DNA of 31,736 nt from a virus, in the IMG/VR virus record IMGVR_UViG_3300022841_000046, positions 1 through 31,736 of that record. One strand, 5' to 3'. Made by a program: the position numbers and the translations under genes. Shown here in pieces: positions 16,343-22,363 of this stretch. Each line of letters starts with the position of its first letter. Positions within the stretch are counted from its first letter, which is position 1. The notes below the pieces were generated by a model, which ran no database searches, had not been told where the DNA came from, and saw only the letters and a program-made list of their open reading frames with translations.

Positions 16343-16834
16343 ATGAGCAATAATCCTAAATTATTAAAAAACGGAGGAAAAGGAACTTTTTTTGGTAACT
16401 TATTCAGAACAGTTAAAGGTGTTGTTGGTGTTGTGTCTCCTGAATTGGTTGCACTTATAGAAACAGCAGAAGGAATAAAAGATGTTGGTCAATTAACAAA
16501 CCTAATATCAAAAGAAAAGGGTTTATCAGAAATTGAAAAAGAATTATTATTTAAACAACTTGAACAAGATGTTATAGAGATGCAGGAAGTTACAAAAAGA
16601 TGGAGCGCAGATATGAACTCAGACAGTTGGTTAAGTAAGAATATAAGACCTTTAAGCCTTGCTTTTTTAACCTTATCACTATTCCTTTATATTATACTTG
16701 ACAGTTCTTTAGAAGGCTTTAAAATAGATAAATCTTGGATTGATTTAATGAGTTCTTTATTGTTGCTTACTTACGGTGGCTACTTTGGTGCAAGAGCACT
16801 TGAAAAGATTACAAGTATAAAGCAGAATAAATAA
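16343..16834 (+). CDS. Holin of the 3TM-type family
   Basis: A 163-residue protein with a long soluble, charged N-terminal half followed by the signature R-W-x-A-D-M-x-S-D-S-W-L-S-K-N-I-R-P-L (about residues 87-103) and two hydrophobic segments (about 103-120 and 132-150). This is the layout of the phage 3TM holin family (PF11351). It would form membrane lesions that release the endolysin. It is the last gene of the rightward late block. Confidence 0.7.
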   Translation: MSNNPKLLKNGGKGTFFGNLFRTVKGVVGVVSPELVALIETAEGIKDVGQLTNLISKEKGLSEIEKELLFKQLEQDVIEMQEVTKRWSADMNSDSWLSKNIRPLSLAFLTLSLFLYIILDSSLEGFKIDKSWIDLMSSLLLLTYGGYFGARALEKITSIKQNK

Positions 16835-17056
16835 AAGGCTCAATATTTAATTTTAATTTAATAAATACATAAGGTAGACTTCCAACAATCTTTTTTGTTT
16901 ATATGTAAATATTATCTTTTGTTAAATAAGGAGCCAATTATAAAAAATCCTTTGTCCAAATTTCAGTTATGGAAGCGTACTATATTACAGGAATTGCACT
17001 GTATTTAACACCCTTTACAATAAACACAACTGCTGATACAGTTTAATATTAAATCA

Positions 17057-17083
17057 TTGGGCCCATAGACCTAATATTTTTTT
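17057..17083 (+). terminator. Probable terminator of the late operon
   Basis: TTGGG (17057-17061) can pair with CCTAA (17070-17074) over an 8-base loop, followed by TA and seven T. The stem is short, with one wobble, so strength is uncertain. Confidence 0.5.
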
Positions 17084-17105
17084 ATCTTCAAGCAAAGAAC
17101 TTATG

Positions 17106-17135
17106 CAAATATACAACTTATTATTAGTATTACAA
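17106..17135 (-). promoter_or_regulatory. Full-consensus minus-strand promoter (TTG-N19-TATATTTG)
   Basis: On the minus strand TTG (plus 17133-17135) is followed after 19 bases by TATATTTG (plus 17106-17113), an exact fit to the Bacteroidota vegetative promoter. It points leftward, away from the 17140 gene, toward the 3' end of the holin gene, and no ORF follows. It may drive an antisense or regulatory RNA. Confidence 0.55.
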
Positions 17136-17139
17136 TACT

Positions 17140-17349
17140 TTATTTATTAAAAAACTGAATAGATGTAAATGTTTCGGGGTAATCTCTGCGCAACACCCTA
17201 GTACCTAACAAGTCTTGTAATTTATGAAAGTTAATTGACCATTCGGTTACCTCCATAGGGTGTGTTCTATTTAACTGCATAAAGTTGTTGTGTGCTTTTA
17301 CAAGCAATTCCATAATTTTTTGTTCTTTATTTGTAAATGGTTTTTTCAT
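17140..17349 (-). CDS. Conserved small protein on the minus strand
   Basis: A 69-residue protein opposite in direction to the late and early operons. It contains K-E-Q-K-I-M-E-L-L-V-K-A-H-N, R-T-H-P-M-E-V-T-E-W and V-L-R-R-D-Y-P-E-T-F, a pattern I recognise from small conserved proteins of Bacteroidota phages and prophages whose role is not known. It is mostly helical, with no membrane segment. It lies beside the early control region, and a GTTAA-type element is found 21 bases upstream of its start, so it may be regulated with the early promoters. Confidence 0.7.
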   Translation of the reverse strand: MKKPFTNKEQKIMELLVKAHNNFMQLNRTHPMEVTEWSINFHKLQDLLGTRVLRRDYPETFTSIQFFNK

Positions 17350-17369
17350 AAGATAAATTTAAGAGTAGT

Positions 17370-17387
17370 TAAACTGTTATTAACAAA
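17370..17387 (-). promoter_or_regulatory. Inverted GTTAA-type element upstream of the minus-strand gene
   Basis: The minus strand reads TTTGTTAATAACAGTTTA, close to the plus-strand repeats at 17584 and 17734. It stands 21-38 bases upstream of the gene starting at 17349. A TAAATTTA box at 17354-17361 lies between them, too near the ATG for an ordinary leader. Confidence 0.4.
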
Positions 17388-17583
17388 TCATAATTAGTCT
17401 CTTAAACAGGCTAATATTTTATTTCTTTTTTTTTGTTAATGTCCTTGAATTTGTTTTTATTTGTAATTCTAATATAATTATTGTGCTAATGTTTCCGTTA
17501 TACTATGTTGTAAATTTACAGGTTTTTTTTTTGGAAATTGCAATATTCATTAACAGATGTTTTTATTTTTATAAACAATGTAA

Positions 17584-17602
17584 TTTGTTAATAGTGTTTA
17601 TA
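17584..17602 (+). repeat. 19-base direct repeat, copy 1
   Basis: TTTGTTAATAGTGTTTATA, identical to 17734-17752. It starts exactly 50 bases before the TATATTTG box at 17634. Within it GTTAATA and GTTTATA form a spaced direct half-site pair. Probably a binding site for a transcription factor. Confidence 0.75.
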
Positions 17603-17633
17603 ATTAAGGTACTTATATTGTAATAATGTATTG

Positions 17634-17641
17634 TATATTTG
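17634..17641 (+). promoter_or_regulatory. Promoter P1, TATATTTG box
   Basis: Perfect TAnnTTTG box with no TTG at the usual upstream distance. The 19-base repeat starts 50 bases upstream. Transcription would start near 17647 and could end at the hairpin near 17707-17737. Confidence 0.6.
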
Positions 17642-17737
17642 ACTGAGGGTTTTTACTCTTAGTATTTAATTAATTGGGGTCGCATCCAAGTAATATTAAA
17701 AAACCAAAAGGAGAATTTAATTATGTTCCTTTTTTTG
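17642..17737 (+). ncRNA. Candidate short RNA from P1
   Basis: Downstream of the TATATTTG box there is no ORF. The segment contains a foldable region (ACTGAGGG with CTCTTAGT, 17642-17663, which may be only partly transcribed), a TTGGGGTCG motif shared with the next unit, and a terminator-like stem AAAAGGA with TCCTTTT before a T run. The layout is a promoter, about 90 transcribed bases and a terminator. Expression is inferred. Confidence 0.35.
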
Positions 17738-17752
17738 TTAATAGTGTTTATA
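17734..17752 (+). repeat. 19-base direct repeat, copy 2
   Basis: Identical to 17584-17602 and again starting exactly 50 bases before a TAnnTTTG box (17784). Conservation of both sequence and spacing argues for a functional upstream promoter element. Confidence 0.75.
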
Positions 17753-17783
17753 GATAATATATTAAACAACCTTATATAATGTG

Positions 17784-17791
17784 TATCTTTG
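17784..17791 (+). promoter_or_regulatory. Promoter P2, TATCTTTG box
   Basis: Perfect TAnnTTTG box without an upstream TTG. It is followed after about 45 bases by a strong terminator. Confidence 0.6.
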
Positions 17792-17795
17792 AGCA

Positions 17796-17861
17796 AGGAG
17801 TGATTATCCTATTTGTCATATTATTGTTTTTGAAGTGGGGTCGAAAGGTCTCACTTTTTTT
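17796..17861 (+). ncRNA. Candidate 65-base RNA from P2
   Basis: Between promoter P2 and the terminator at 17834-17861 lie about 65 bases with no convincing ORF. It shares GTGGGGTCG with the P1 unit. It could be a free small RNA or an attenuated leader of the early operon. A GTG-initiated hydrophobic frame runs through the terminator and was not accepted. Confidence 0.4.
17834..17861 (+). terminator. Intrinsic terminator with GAAA tetraloop
   Basis: AGTGGGGTC pairs with GGTCTCACT (9 bp including three G-T wobbles) around a GAAA loop and is followed by T. It stands 50 bases before the early promoter P3, so it would insulate P3 from upstream transcription. Confidence 0.75.
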
Positions 17862-17874
17862 ATGCAATAATATT

Positions 17875-17891
17875 TTAACATTTCTTTAACA
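17875..17891 (+). promoter_or_regulatory. Two TTAACA sites 11 bases apart upstream of P3
   Basis: TTAACA at 17875-17880 and 17886-17891 is the reverse complement of the TGTTAA sites upstream of the second early promoter. The 11-base step puts the sites on about the same face of the helix. Confidence 0.45.
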
Positions 17892-17912
17892 TTTTAATCT
17901 AAAAAGGTATTG

Positions 17913-17920
17913 TATATTTG
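17913..17920 (+). promoter_or_regulatory. Main early promoter P3, TATATTTG box
   Basis: Perfect TAnnTTTG box preceding the first early gene by 24 bases. The box and leader (ACCATAATCAAAAA and on to ACGATA) recur almost unchanged at 24573-24602 before the second early operon. Confidence 0.7.
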
Positions 17921-17944
17921 TACCATAATCAAAAACAAACGATA

Positions 17945-18115
17945 ATGAAAGATCAATTACAAAAATTACAAGACTACGCTAACTCTTCAAATAACCTATG
18001 GTTAGCAAACGAAATGGAGATATTATGTGTAGAAATTGAAGAAGCTATTTTAGAAGCAGAAATTAAAATATTATACAAAGCACTAAAAGAAAAGCGTAGG
18101 TATGAAAGTAAATGA
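17945..18115 (+). CDS. First early gene, small helical protein
   Basis: A 56-residue acidic, helical protein (M-K-D-Q-L-Q-K-L-Q-D-Y and later E-I-E-E-A-I-L-E-A-E-I-K). The start at 17945 is chosen because an upstream in-frame ATG at 17918 lies inside the promoter box. No family is recognised. First genes of early operons often act on host functions, but nothing here shows this. Confidence 0.65.
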   Translation: MKDQLQKLQDYANSSNNLWLANEMEILCVEIEEAILEAEIKILYKALKEKRRYESK

Positions 18116-18263
18116 AACCGCTTGGAATAACCTAAAAAAGCAAATAGAATTCCACTTAGATCAAGATGCAAATCTAACAGATATAGCAATAAATTATCAA
18201 ATAAAAACACCAGAGTTTGGAACAAGAAACTTTTTAAACCTAGGTGTTGTCATTAACAAATAA
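18102..18263 (+). CDS. Small early protein, unknown
   Basis: A 53-residue ORF overlapping the first early gene by 14 bases. The product starts M-K-V-N-E-T-A-W-N-N-L-K-K-Q and is soluble and mixed in charge. The overlap and early position suggest a real gene; no family is recognised. Confidence 0.55.
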   Translation: MKVNETAWNNLKKQIEFHLDQDANLTDIAINYQIKTPEFGTRNFLNLGVVINK

Positions 18264-18276
18264 ATAACTACATTTA
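18247..18276 (+). promoter_or_regulatory. Promoter with TTG-N19-TACATTTA
   Basis: TTG at 18247-18249, a 19-base spacer and TACATTTA at 18269-18276, 14 bases before the next ATG. The last base departs from TAnnTTTG. Confidence 0.45.
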
Positions 18277-18290
18277 CAAAAACAAATATT

Positions 18291-18473
18291 ATGTCAGAAA
18301 AATTATACAAAGCAGTATGTTTAAAAACATTCCCAGATGAAAACGATATGCAGGATTACTGCGATGGTGATATATGGAATTCTTGTGATGTTAGAATATA
18401 CACTAAAGGAGAAACTTATATGGTGCAATCAAATGCAAACACACAATATTTTAAAATCTTAGAATACAAATAA
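18291..18473 (+). CDS. Small early protein, unknown
   Basis: A 60-residue protein with many aromatic residues (Y-C-D-G-D-I-W-N-S-C-D-V-R-I-Y) and three Cys. It could be a small beta-fold. It has its own candidate promoter 14 bases upstream and precedes the recombination genes by 17 bases. No family is recognised. Confidence 0.6.
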   Translation: MSEKLYKAVCLKTFPDENDMQDYCDGDIWNSCDVRIYTKGETYMVQSNANTQYFKILEYK

Positions 18474-18490
18474 ATAAAAACAATAAACAA

Positions 18491-19045
18491 ATGGAAAAAC
18501 TAAACAAAATTCAAGCAGAATTAAAAGCACCAAAAAATCAAAGGAATAACTTTGGTAATTACAATTACAGAAACTGTGGAGATATTTTAGAAGCAGTTAA
18601 ACCAATTTTGTTAAAGTATAATTGCACTTTAACGGTATCAGACGAAATCAAAGAATTAGGAGGTATTTTATTTGTAGAGTCATTTGCTGTCATAGTTGAT
18701 GAAGAAGGCAATACAGTACACGCAAAGGCACAGGCAGGGATTGATCCAAATCGCAAAGGTATGGACATTGCTCAAAGTTTTGGTAGTAGTTCATCTTATT
18801 CAAGAAAGCGTGCCTTAGATGGCTTGTTTTTAATTGACGACACAAAAGATGCTGACAGCACAAATACACACGGTAAAGAAAAAGAACCTGAAAAAAAGAC
18901 AACTTTAGAAGATAACAAGGATTGGCTAAATAAAGGAACTTCGGAGTTTACAAAGGTACAGGCTTATTTAAAAGGAGGTGGTACACTTGCTAATGTAGAG
19001 AAGAAGTATAAGATTTCAAAAGAGGTGAAGGAATTATTAAAATAG
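18491..19045 (+). CDS. ERF-family single-strand annealing protein
   Basis: A 184-residue protein of the ERF recombinase superfamily. It has the family start (L-N-K-I-Q-A-E-L-K-A-P-K), N-Y-N-Y-R-N-C-G-D-I-L-E-A-V-K-P and the typical A-Q-S-F-G-S-S-S-S-Y-S-R-K-R-A-L segment near residues 94-109. The C-terminal third is charged and less conserved. It anneals complementary single strands in phage recombination and probably works with the SSB-like protein encoded next and the RecE-like exonuclease at 22909. Confidence 0.8.
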   Translation: MEKLNKIQAELKAPKNQRNNFGNYNYRNCGDILEAVKPILLKYNCTLTVSDEIKELGGILFVESFAVIVDEEGNTVHAKAQAGIDPNRKGMDIAQSFGSSSSYSRKRALDGLFLIDDTKDADSTNTHGKEKEPEKKTTLEDNKDWLNKGTSEFTKVQAYLKGGGTLANVEKKYKISKEVKELLK

Positions 19046-19078
19046 AAAATTAAAAATAAACCAATTAAAATTAGAATT

Positions 19079-19441
19079 ATGAGCAACAAAAGTTATTTAT
19101 TAGGAAACGTAGAATTACATTTAGAAGAAATTAAAAAGTTATCTCAATACTTTGAGAGCATTTTAACTTATAACAGTCAAAAAGAGTTAGTTCCAAAGAA
19201 GGATGAAAACGGTAAAGAGTTAAAGAAACTTGAATTAAACTTCTCTATTTTTGAAGAAGGTAATTTTGGTAAAAATGTTTCTTTTACAATTCCACAGACA
19301 AAGGAGCAGAGAGATAATAAGGAGGCTAAAAAGTATGTAGCAAACGGAAAAGTTTATTATGCTTCTGAGGACTTGCAGAGTTTTGTACAGAAAGCAGAGA
19401 AAAAAGCAGTTGCGGAGGTGGTAGACGATTTACCTTTTTAA
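19079..19441 (+). CDS. SSB-like protein with DDLPF tip
   Basis: A 120-residue protein immediately after the ERF gene. The body has beta-strand patterns (N-F-S-I-F-E-E-G-N-F-G-K-N-V-S-F-T-I) and a Lys-rich part. The last residues are V-V-D-D-L-P-F, which closely mimics the acidic D-D-I-P-F tip by which bacterial SSB proteins recruit partners. I do not see a textbook SSB domain, so the assignment as a single-strand DNA-binding protein rests on this tip and on the ERF neighbour. A terminator follows 11 bases after the stop. Confidence 0.5.
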   Translation: MSNKSYLLGNVELHLEEIKKLSQYFESILTYNSQKELVPKKDENGKELKKLELNFSIFEEGNFGKNVSFTIPQTKEQRDNKEAKKYVANGKVYYASEDLQSFVQKAEKKAVAEVVDDLPF

Positions 19442-19452
19442 TTAATTAAATC

Positions 19453-19484
19453 AAAAGGGGTGTTAATACCATCCCTTTTTTAAA
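19453..19484 (+). terminator. Terminator after the ERF/SSB-like pair
   Basis: AAAAGGGGTG (19453-19462) pairs with CATCCCTTTT (19470-19479) with one wobble, with a 7-base loop and a T run. It separates the recombination pair from the PAPS-reductase-like gene. Confidence 0.75.
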
Positions 19485-19492
19485 CTAAAATT

Positions 19493-20230
19493 ATGAAAGA
19501 GATAATAGCGGTTTGGTTTAGCTGTGGTGCTGCAAGTGCGGTAGCTGCAAAAAAAACCATTGATAAGTACGGTAAAACTCACAATGTGATAATTGTAAAT
19601 AACCCAGTAGTAAATGAGCACAAGGATAATTTAAGGTTTTTAAAAGACTGTGAAGTTTGGTTTGGTCAAAAAGTTATAAGTGCCACAAACAGCAAGTACC
19701 CGTCTTGTGATATTAGAGACGTGTTTGAAAAGCGTAAGTATATTAGCGGTGTAGCAGGTGCACCTTGCACTAAGGAATTAAAAAAGGAAGCACGATACCA
19801 ATTTGAAAAAAACAATAAAATAGACTGGCACGTTTTAGGATTTACAATTGATGAAAAAAAACGTAGTGATAGGTTTATGAAGTTTGAAAGAGAAAATTTA
19901 ATACCTATTTTGATTGACGAAAACCTAACAAAAGGTAATTGCTTTGATATTCTTTTAGGTGAAAAAATTAAACTTCCAGAGATTTACAAATTAGGCTTTC
20001 CAAATGCAAATTGTATTGGTTGCGTAAAAAGTCAAAGCCCTACTTATTGGAATTTAGTTAGAGAGAAGTTTCCGGAAATATACAAAGAAAGAGCAAATCA
20101 AAGCAGGAAAATAGGCTGTAAACTAGTAAAAAGGAAAGGAGAGCGAATTTTTTTAGATGAATTACTACCTACCGATAAAGGTGGTAAAATAAAAAGTTGG
20201 GAATGTGGTATATTTTGCGATACCGAATAG
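19493..20230 (+). CDS. PAPS-reductase-family protein
   Basis: A 245-residue protein with the PP-loop of the adenylyl-transferring fold: S10-C-G-A-A-S15, close to the SxGxxS motif of PAPS reductases and DndC-type proteins. Further Cys occur in G-A-P-C-T-K-E-L-K (a typical motif of the family), in N-C-I-G-C-V-K and in E-C-G-I-F-C near the end, which could hold a metal or iron-sulfur centre. Many phages carry such a gene with no proven role; sulfate assimilation and DNA or RNA sulfur modification are possible. No other sulfur-modification genes are seen nearby. Confidence 0.7.
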   Translation: MKEIIAVWFSCGAASAVAAKKTIDKYGKTHNVIIVNNPVVNEHKDNLRFLKDCEVWFGQKVISATNSKYPSCDIRDVFEKRKYISGVAGAPCTKELKKEARYQFEKNNKIDWHVLGFTIDEKKRSDRFMKFERENLIPILIDENLTKGNCFDILLGEKIKLPEIYKLGFPNANCIGCVKSQSPTYWNLVREKFPEIYKERANQSRKIGCKLVKRKGERIFLDELLPTDKGGKIKSWECGIFCDTE

Positions 20231-20288
20231 TTAAGCCTAATTTAATTAATATAAGATTAGTTGCGGATAATGATAACACTCCTAAAAT

Positions 20289-20723
20289 ATGTGGATATAC
20301 AAAGGCAAAGAAATAACAGAAAGAATCCAATTACCAGAAAAAGCAATTGGATTTGTTTATAGCATCTATAACACCAAAACAAACAAAACATACATTGGTA
20401 AAAAGATCCTGATTAATAAGCGTACAAGACCACCTTTAAAAGGCTATAAGCGTAAAAGAGTAGATTACATTGAAAGTAATTGGTTAAAATATACGGGAAG
20501 TAACGCAGAAACAAAAAAGTGGATTATTGATGACTGTAAAAGAGAAATAGTATACATTTGCTTTAATCGCACAATGATGACATACTATGAGACGGCCTTA
20601 CAATTTCAGTTAAAAGTGTTAGAAAGTGAAGGGTACTTGAACGAAAATATTTTAGGTAAATTTTATAAAACAAAAATTATACAATATAAAGACGATGAAT
20701 CAAAAAACAATCAAAACAGATGA
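20289..20723 (+). CDS. GIY-YIG endonuclease, SegE-like
   Basis: A 144-residue protein. G21-F-V-Y24 and T34-Y-I-G37 form the GIY-YIG motif, followed by R-T-R-P-P-L-K-G-Y-K-R and W-L-K-Y-T-G-S-N, as in the SegE-like nucleases of T4-type phages. It cuts DNA, either as a homing endonuclease or in degrading or processing DNA. It stands free, with no interrupted gene around it. Its 3' end overlaps the next gene by 29 bases. Confidence 0.65.
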   Translation: MWIYKGKEITERIQLPEKAIGFVYSIYNTKTNKTYIGKKILINKRTRPPLKGYKRKRVDYIESNWLKYTGSNAETKKWIIDDCKREIVYICFNRTMMTYYETALQFQLKVLESEGYLNENILGKFYKTKIIQYKDDESKNNQNR

Positions 20724-21552
20724 CGAGAAAGAAGTAAAGAGAATGGAAATGCAGCTTCTTTATGACGATGCTTATGTTGACATATCGGAAGAAGTGAAAT
20801 ATCCTCCTGTTGCTATTAGCTGCGGTACCTACAATCAAAGTAATGAGGATGGCACATTTACAGAGTATGCTGTTCCGATTGGTACTTATGGCAATTTTAG
20901 CTTTGTTCAAGCACCTCCAAAAGTTGGTAAAAGTTTCTTTACAAGTCTTTTGACTGCTGCTTATCTAAAAAACGGCAACAAGTATACGGGAAAATTAAAA
21001 GGACACAGACAAGATAGGAATGTTATTCACTTTGATACTGAGCAGGGTAGATTCCACGCTCAAAAGGTATTTAGAAGACCTGTTGTAATGAACGAAATGC
21101 AGCAAGATGAAAAGTATTATACTTATGCTCTTAGAAATTTAACACCAAGCGATAGGATTGATTTTATTGATTATGTTCTTGATGACATTTTAGAGTCAAA
21201 GAATATAGGCTTAATTATTATTGACGGAATAGCAGACCTTGTGAGCGATGTTAACAACCTTGAACAATGCAGTAAAGTGGTTCAAAAGTTAATGAGTTGG
21301 ACAGATCAATACAAGTGTCATATTGTAACAATAATACATTCTAATTACGGAAGCGATAAGCCAACGGGGCACCTTGGAAGTTTTTTAGAAAAGAAAGCGG
21401 AGACACAGATAAAACTAGAAACAAATCACGTTAACAAAGGTTGGGTCTCTGTTGAGTGCAAAAGAAGTAGAAACAGAGGTTTTAAGCCTTTTAGTTTTTT
21501 AATAAATGATAATGGACTACCTGAATTTGTTGATAACGATTATGACTTTTAA
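20695..21552 (+). CDS. RecA-fold ATPase / RepA-like helicase
   Basis: A 285-residue protein with Walker A A73-P-P-K-V-G-K-S80 and Walker B I-G-L-I-I-I-D177. A later I-I-H-S-N-Y-G, followed by G-H-L-G-S, matches the sensor region of RepA/RegA-like hexameric helicases. It probably unwinds or moves along DNA in phage replication, or loads host replication factors. It is the only replication-type ATPase seen; no primase or polymerase accompanies it. The start lies within the GIY-YIG gene. Confidence 0.7.
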   Translation: MNQKTIKTDDEKEVKRMEMQLLYDDAYVDISEEVKYPPVAISCGTYNQSNEDGTFTEYAVPIGTYGNFSFVQAPPKVGKSFFTSLLTAAYLKNGNKYTGKLKGHRQDRNVIHFDTEQGRFHAQKVFRRPVVMNEMQQDEKYYTYALRNLTPSDRIDFIDYVLDDILESKNIGLIIIDGIADLVSDVNNLEQCSKVVQKLMSWTDQYKCHIVTIIHSNYGSDKPTGHLGSFLEKKAETQIKLETNHVNKGWVSVECKRSRNRGFKPFSFLINDNGLPEFVDNDYDF

Positions 21553-21554
21553 TT

Positions 21555-22346
21555 ATGAAAAAATGTACAAAGTGTAAAGTAGAAAAGGAATTTACTTGTT
21601 TTGGAAAAAGAACAAAAGGTGTTGATGGGCTTGTAAGTTACTGTAAAGAGTGCAAGAGAAAAATAGATAAAGAATACAGGAAAAATAACAAAGAAAAACT
21701 TAAAGAAATTGGCAATAAATATTATAAAGATAACAAGCAGAGGGCAAGAGGATACTATAAAAATAACAAAGAAAAACTTAAAGAATATATAAAAGAATAC
21801 AGAAAAAATAACATAGATAAAAATAAAGAATACATAAAAAATAACATAGATAAAATTAAAGAATATCAGAGAGAATACAGAAAAAATAACAAAGAAAAAA
21901 ATAATGAGTATCAGAGAGAATATAGAAAAACAAAACGCAAAACAAATCCTTTATTTAAACTACAAAGTTATTTAAGAACTAGAACTTATTGGGCATTTAG
22001 GTCTAAAGGATATACCAAAAACACAAAGACACATAAGATTATTGGTACTGATTGGGAGGTTTGTAAGATGCACGTTGAACAACAATTTACAGTAGATATG
22101 CATTGGGATAATTACGGAGATTGGCACATTGATCACATAGTTCCTTTAAGTTGTGCAGATACGGAAGAGGAGTTGAAATTGCTTTGTCACTATACAAATT
22201 TACAACCATTATGGGCAGTTGATAACCTTGCTAAATCAAATACATACATTAGGTTAGGTAATTACAACAAAGTACTAAACAAGCATCCAGATCCAGAAAT
22301 ATTAAAGGCAATTGTTAACAGAAGTCAAATTGTTATATTGCAATAA
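21555..22346 (+). CDS. HNH endonuclease with zinc finger and Lys-rich repeats
   Basis: A 263-residue protein. The N-terminus has C4-x2-C7 and C30-x2-C33, a zinc-ribbon of the kind found in HNH nucleases. Residues about 38-125 are repeats of a Y-R-K-N-N-K-E-K-L-K-E type, very basic and helical. The C-terminal part has W-H-I-D-H-I-V-P-L-S and N-L-Q-P-L-W-A-V-D-N-L-A-K-S-N, the H-N-H core. It is likely a mobile endonuclease. It is inserted in the replication block with only two bases to the upstream stop. Confidence 0.75.
   Translation: MKKCTKCKVEKEFTCFGKRTKGVDGLVSYCKECKRKIDKEYRKNNKEKLKEIGNKYYKDNKQRARGYYKNNKEKLKEYIKEYRKNNIDKNKEYIKNNIDKIKEYQREYRKNNKEKNNEYQREYRKTKRKTNPLFKLQSYLRTRTYWAFRSKGYTKNTKTHKIIGTDWEVCKMHVEQQFTVDMHWDNYGDWHIDHIVPLSCADTEEELKLLCHYTNLQPLWAVDNLAKSNTYIRLGNYNKVLNKHPDPEILKAIVNRSQIVILQ
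21679..21930 (+). repeat. Degenerate coding repeats in the HNH gene
   Basis: Several imperfect copies of a unit rich in AATAACAAAGAAAAA encode Y-R-K-N-N-K-E-K-type peptides. The units vary in length and sequence and stay in frame, so this is an internal protein repeat rather than a CRISPR or regulatory array. Confidence 0.6.
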
Positions 22347-22363
22347 ATTCATATCTTAGTGTT

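Larger units (their letters stand above)
16835..17139. other. Non-coding stretch after the late block
   Basis: About 300 bases without a convincing gene. It holds a terminator-like hairpin for the late operon (17057-17083) and a minus-strand promoter (17106-17135) pointing leftward into it. A 25-residue plus-strand ORF at 16969-17046 is not supported. No other structure was seen apart from weak hairpins. Confidence 0.6.
17350..17944. other. Early control region, 600 bases without protein genes
   Basis: This gap between divergent genes holds three TAnnTTTG promoters on the plus strand, a 19-base direct repeat, two terminator-like hairpins, a perfect 12-base palindrome TGTAAATTTACA (17509-17520) and GTTAA-type repeats on both strands. 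No ORF with coding character is seen. It is probably the main switch for early transcription, and an origin of replication here is possible but unproven. Confidence 0.7.

Noticed and set aside
16969-17046. 25-residue plus-strand ORF after the holin gene
   Set aside because: No promoter, no coupling to a neighbour, and no sequence support beyond an open frame.
17800-17889. GTG-initiated hydrophobic 29-residue peptide, toxin-like
   Set aside because: The frame runs through the strong terminator at 17834-17861, so the full frame would rarely be transcribed, and GTG starts are unsupported here.
21679-21930. Repeats considered as a CRISPR or iteron array
   Set aside because: They are irregular, in frame, and encode the basic helical part of an HNH nuclease; there are no spacers.
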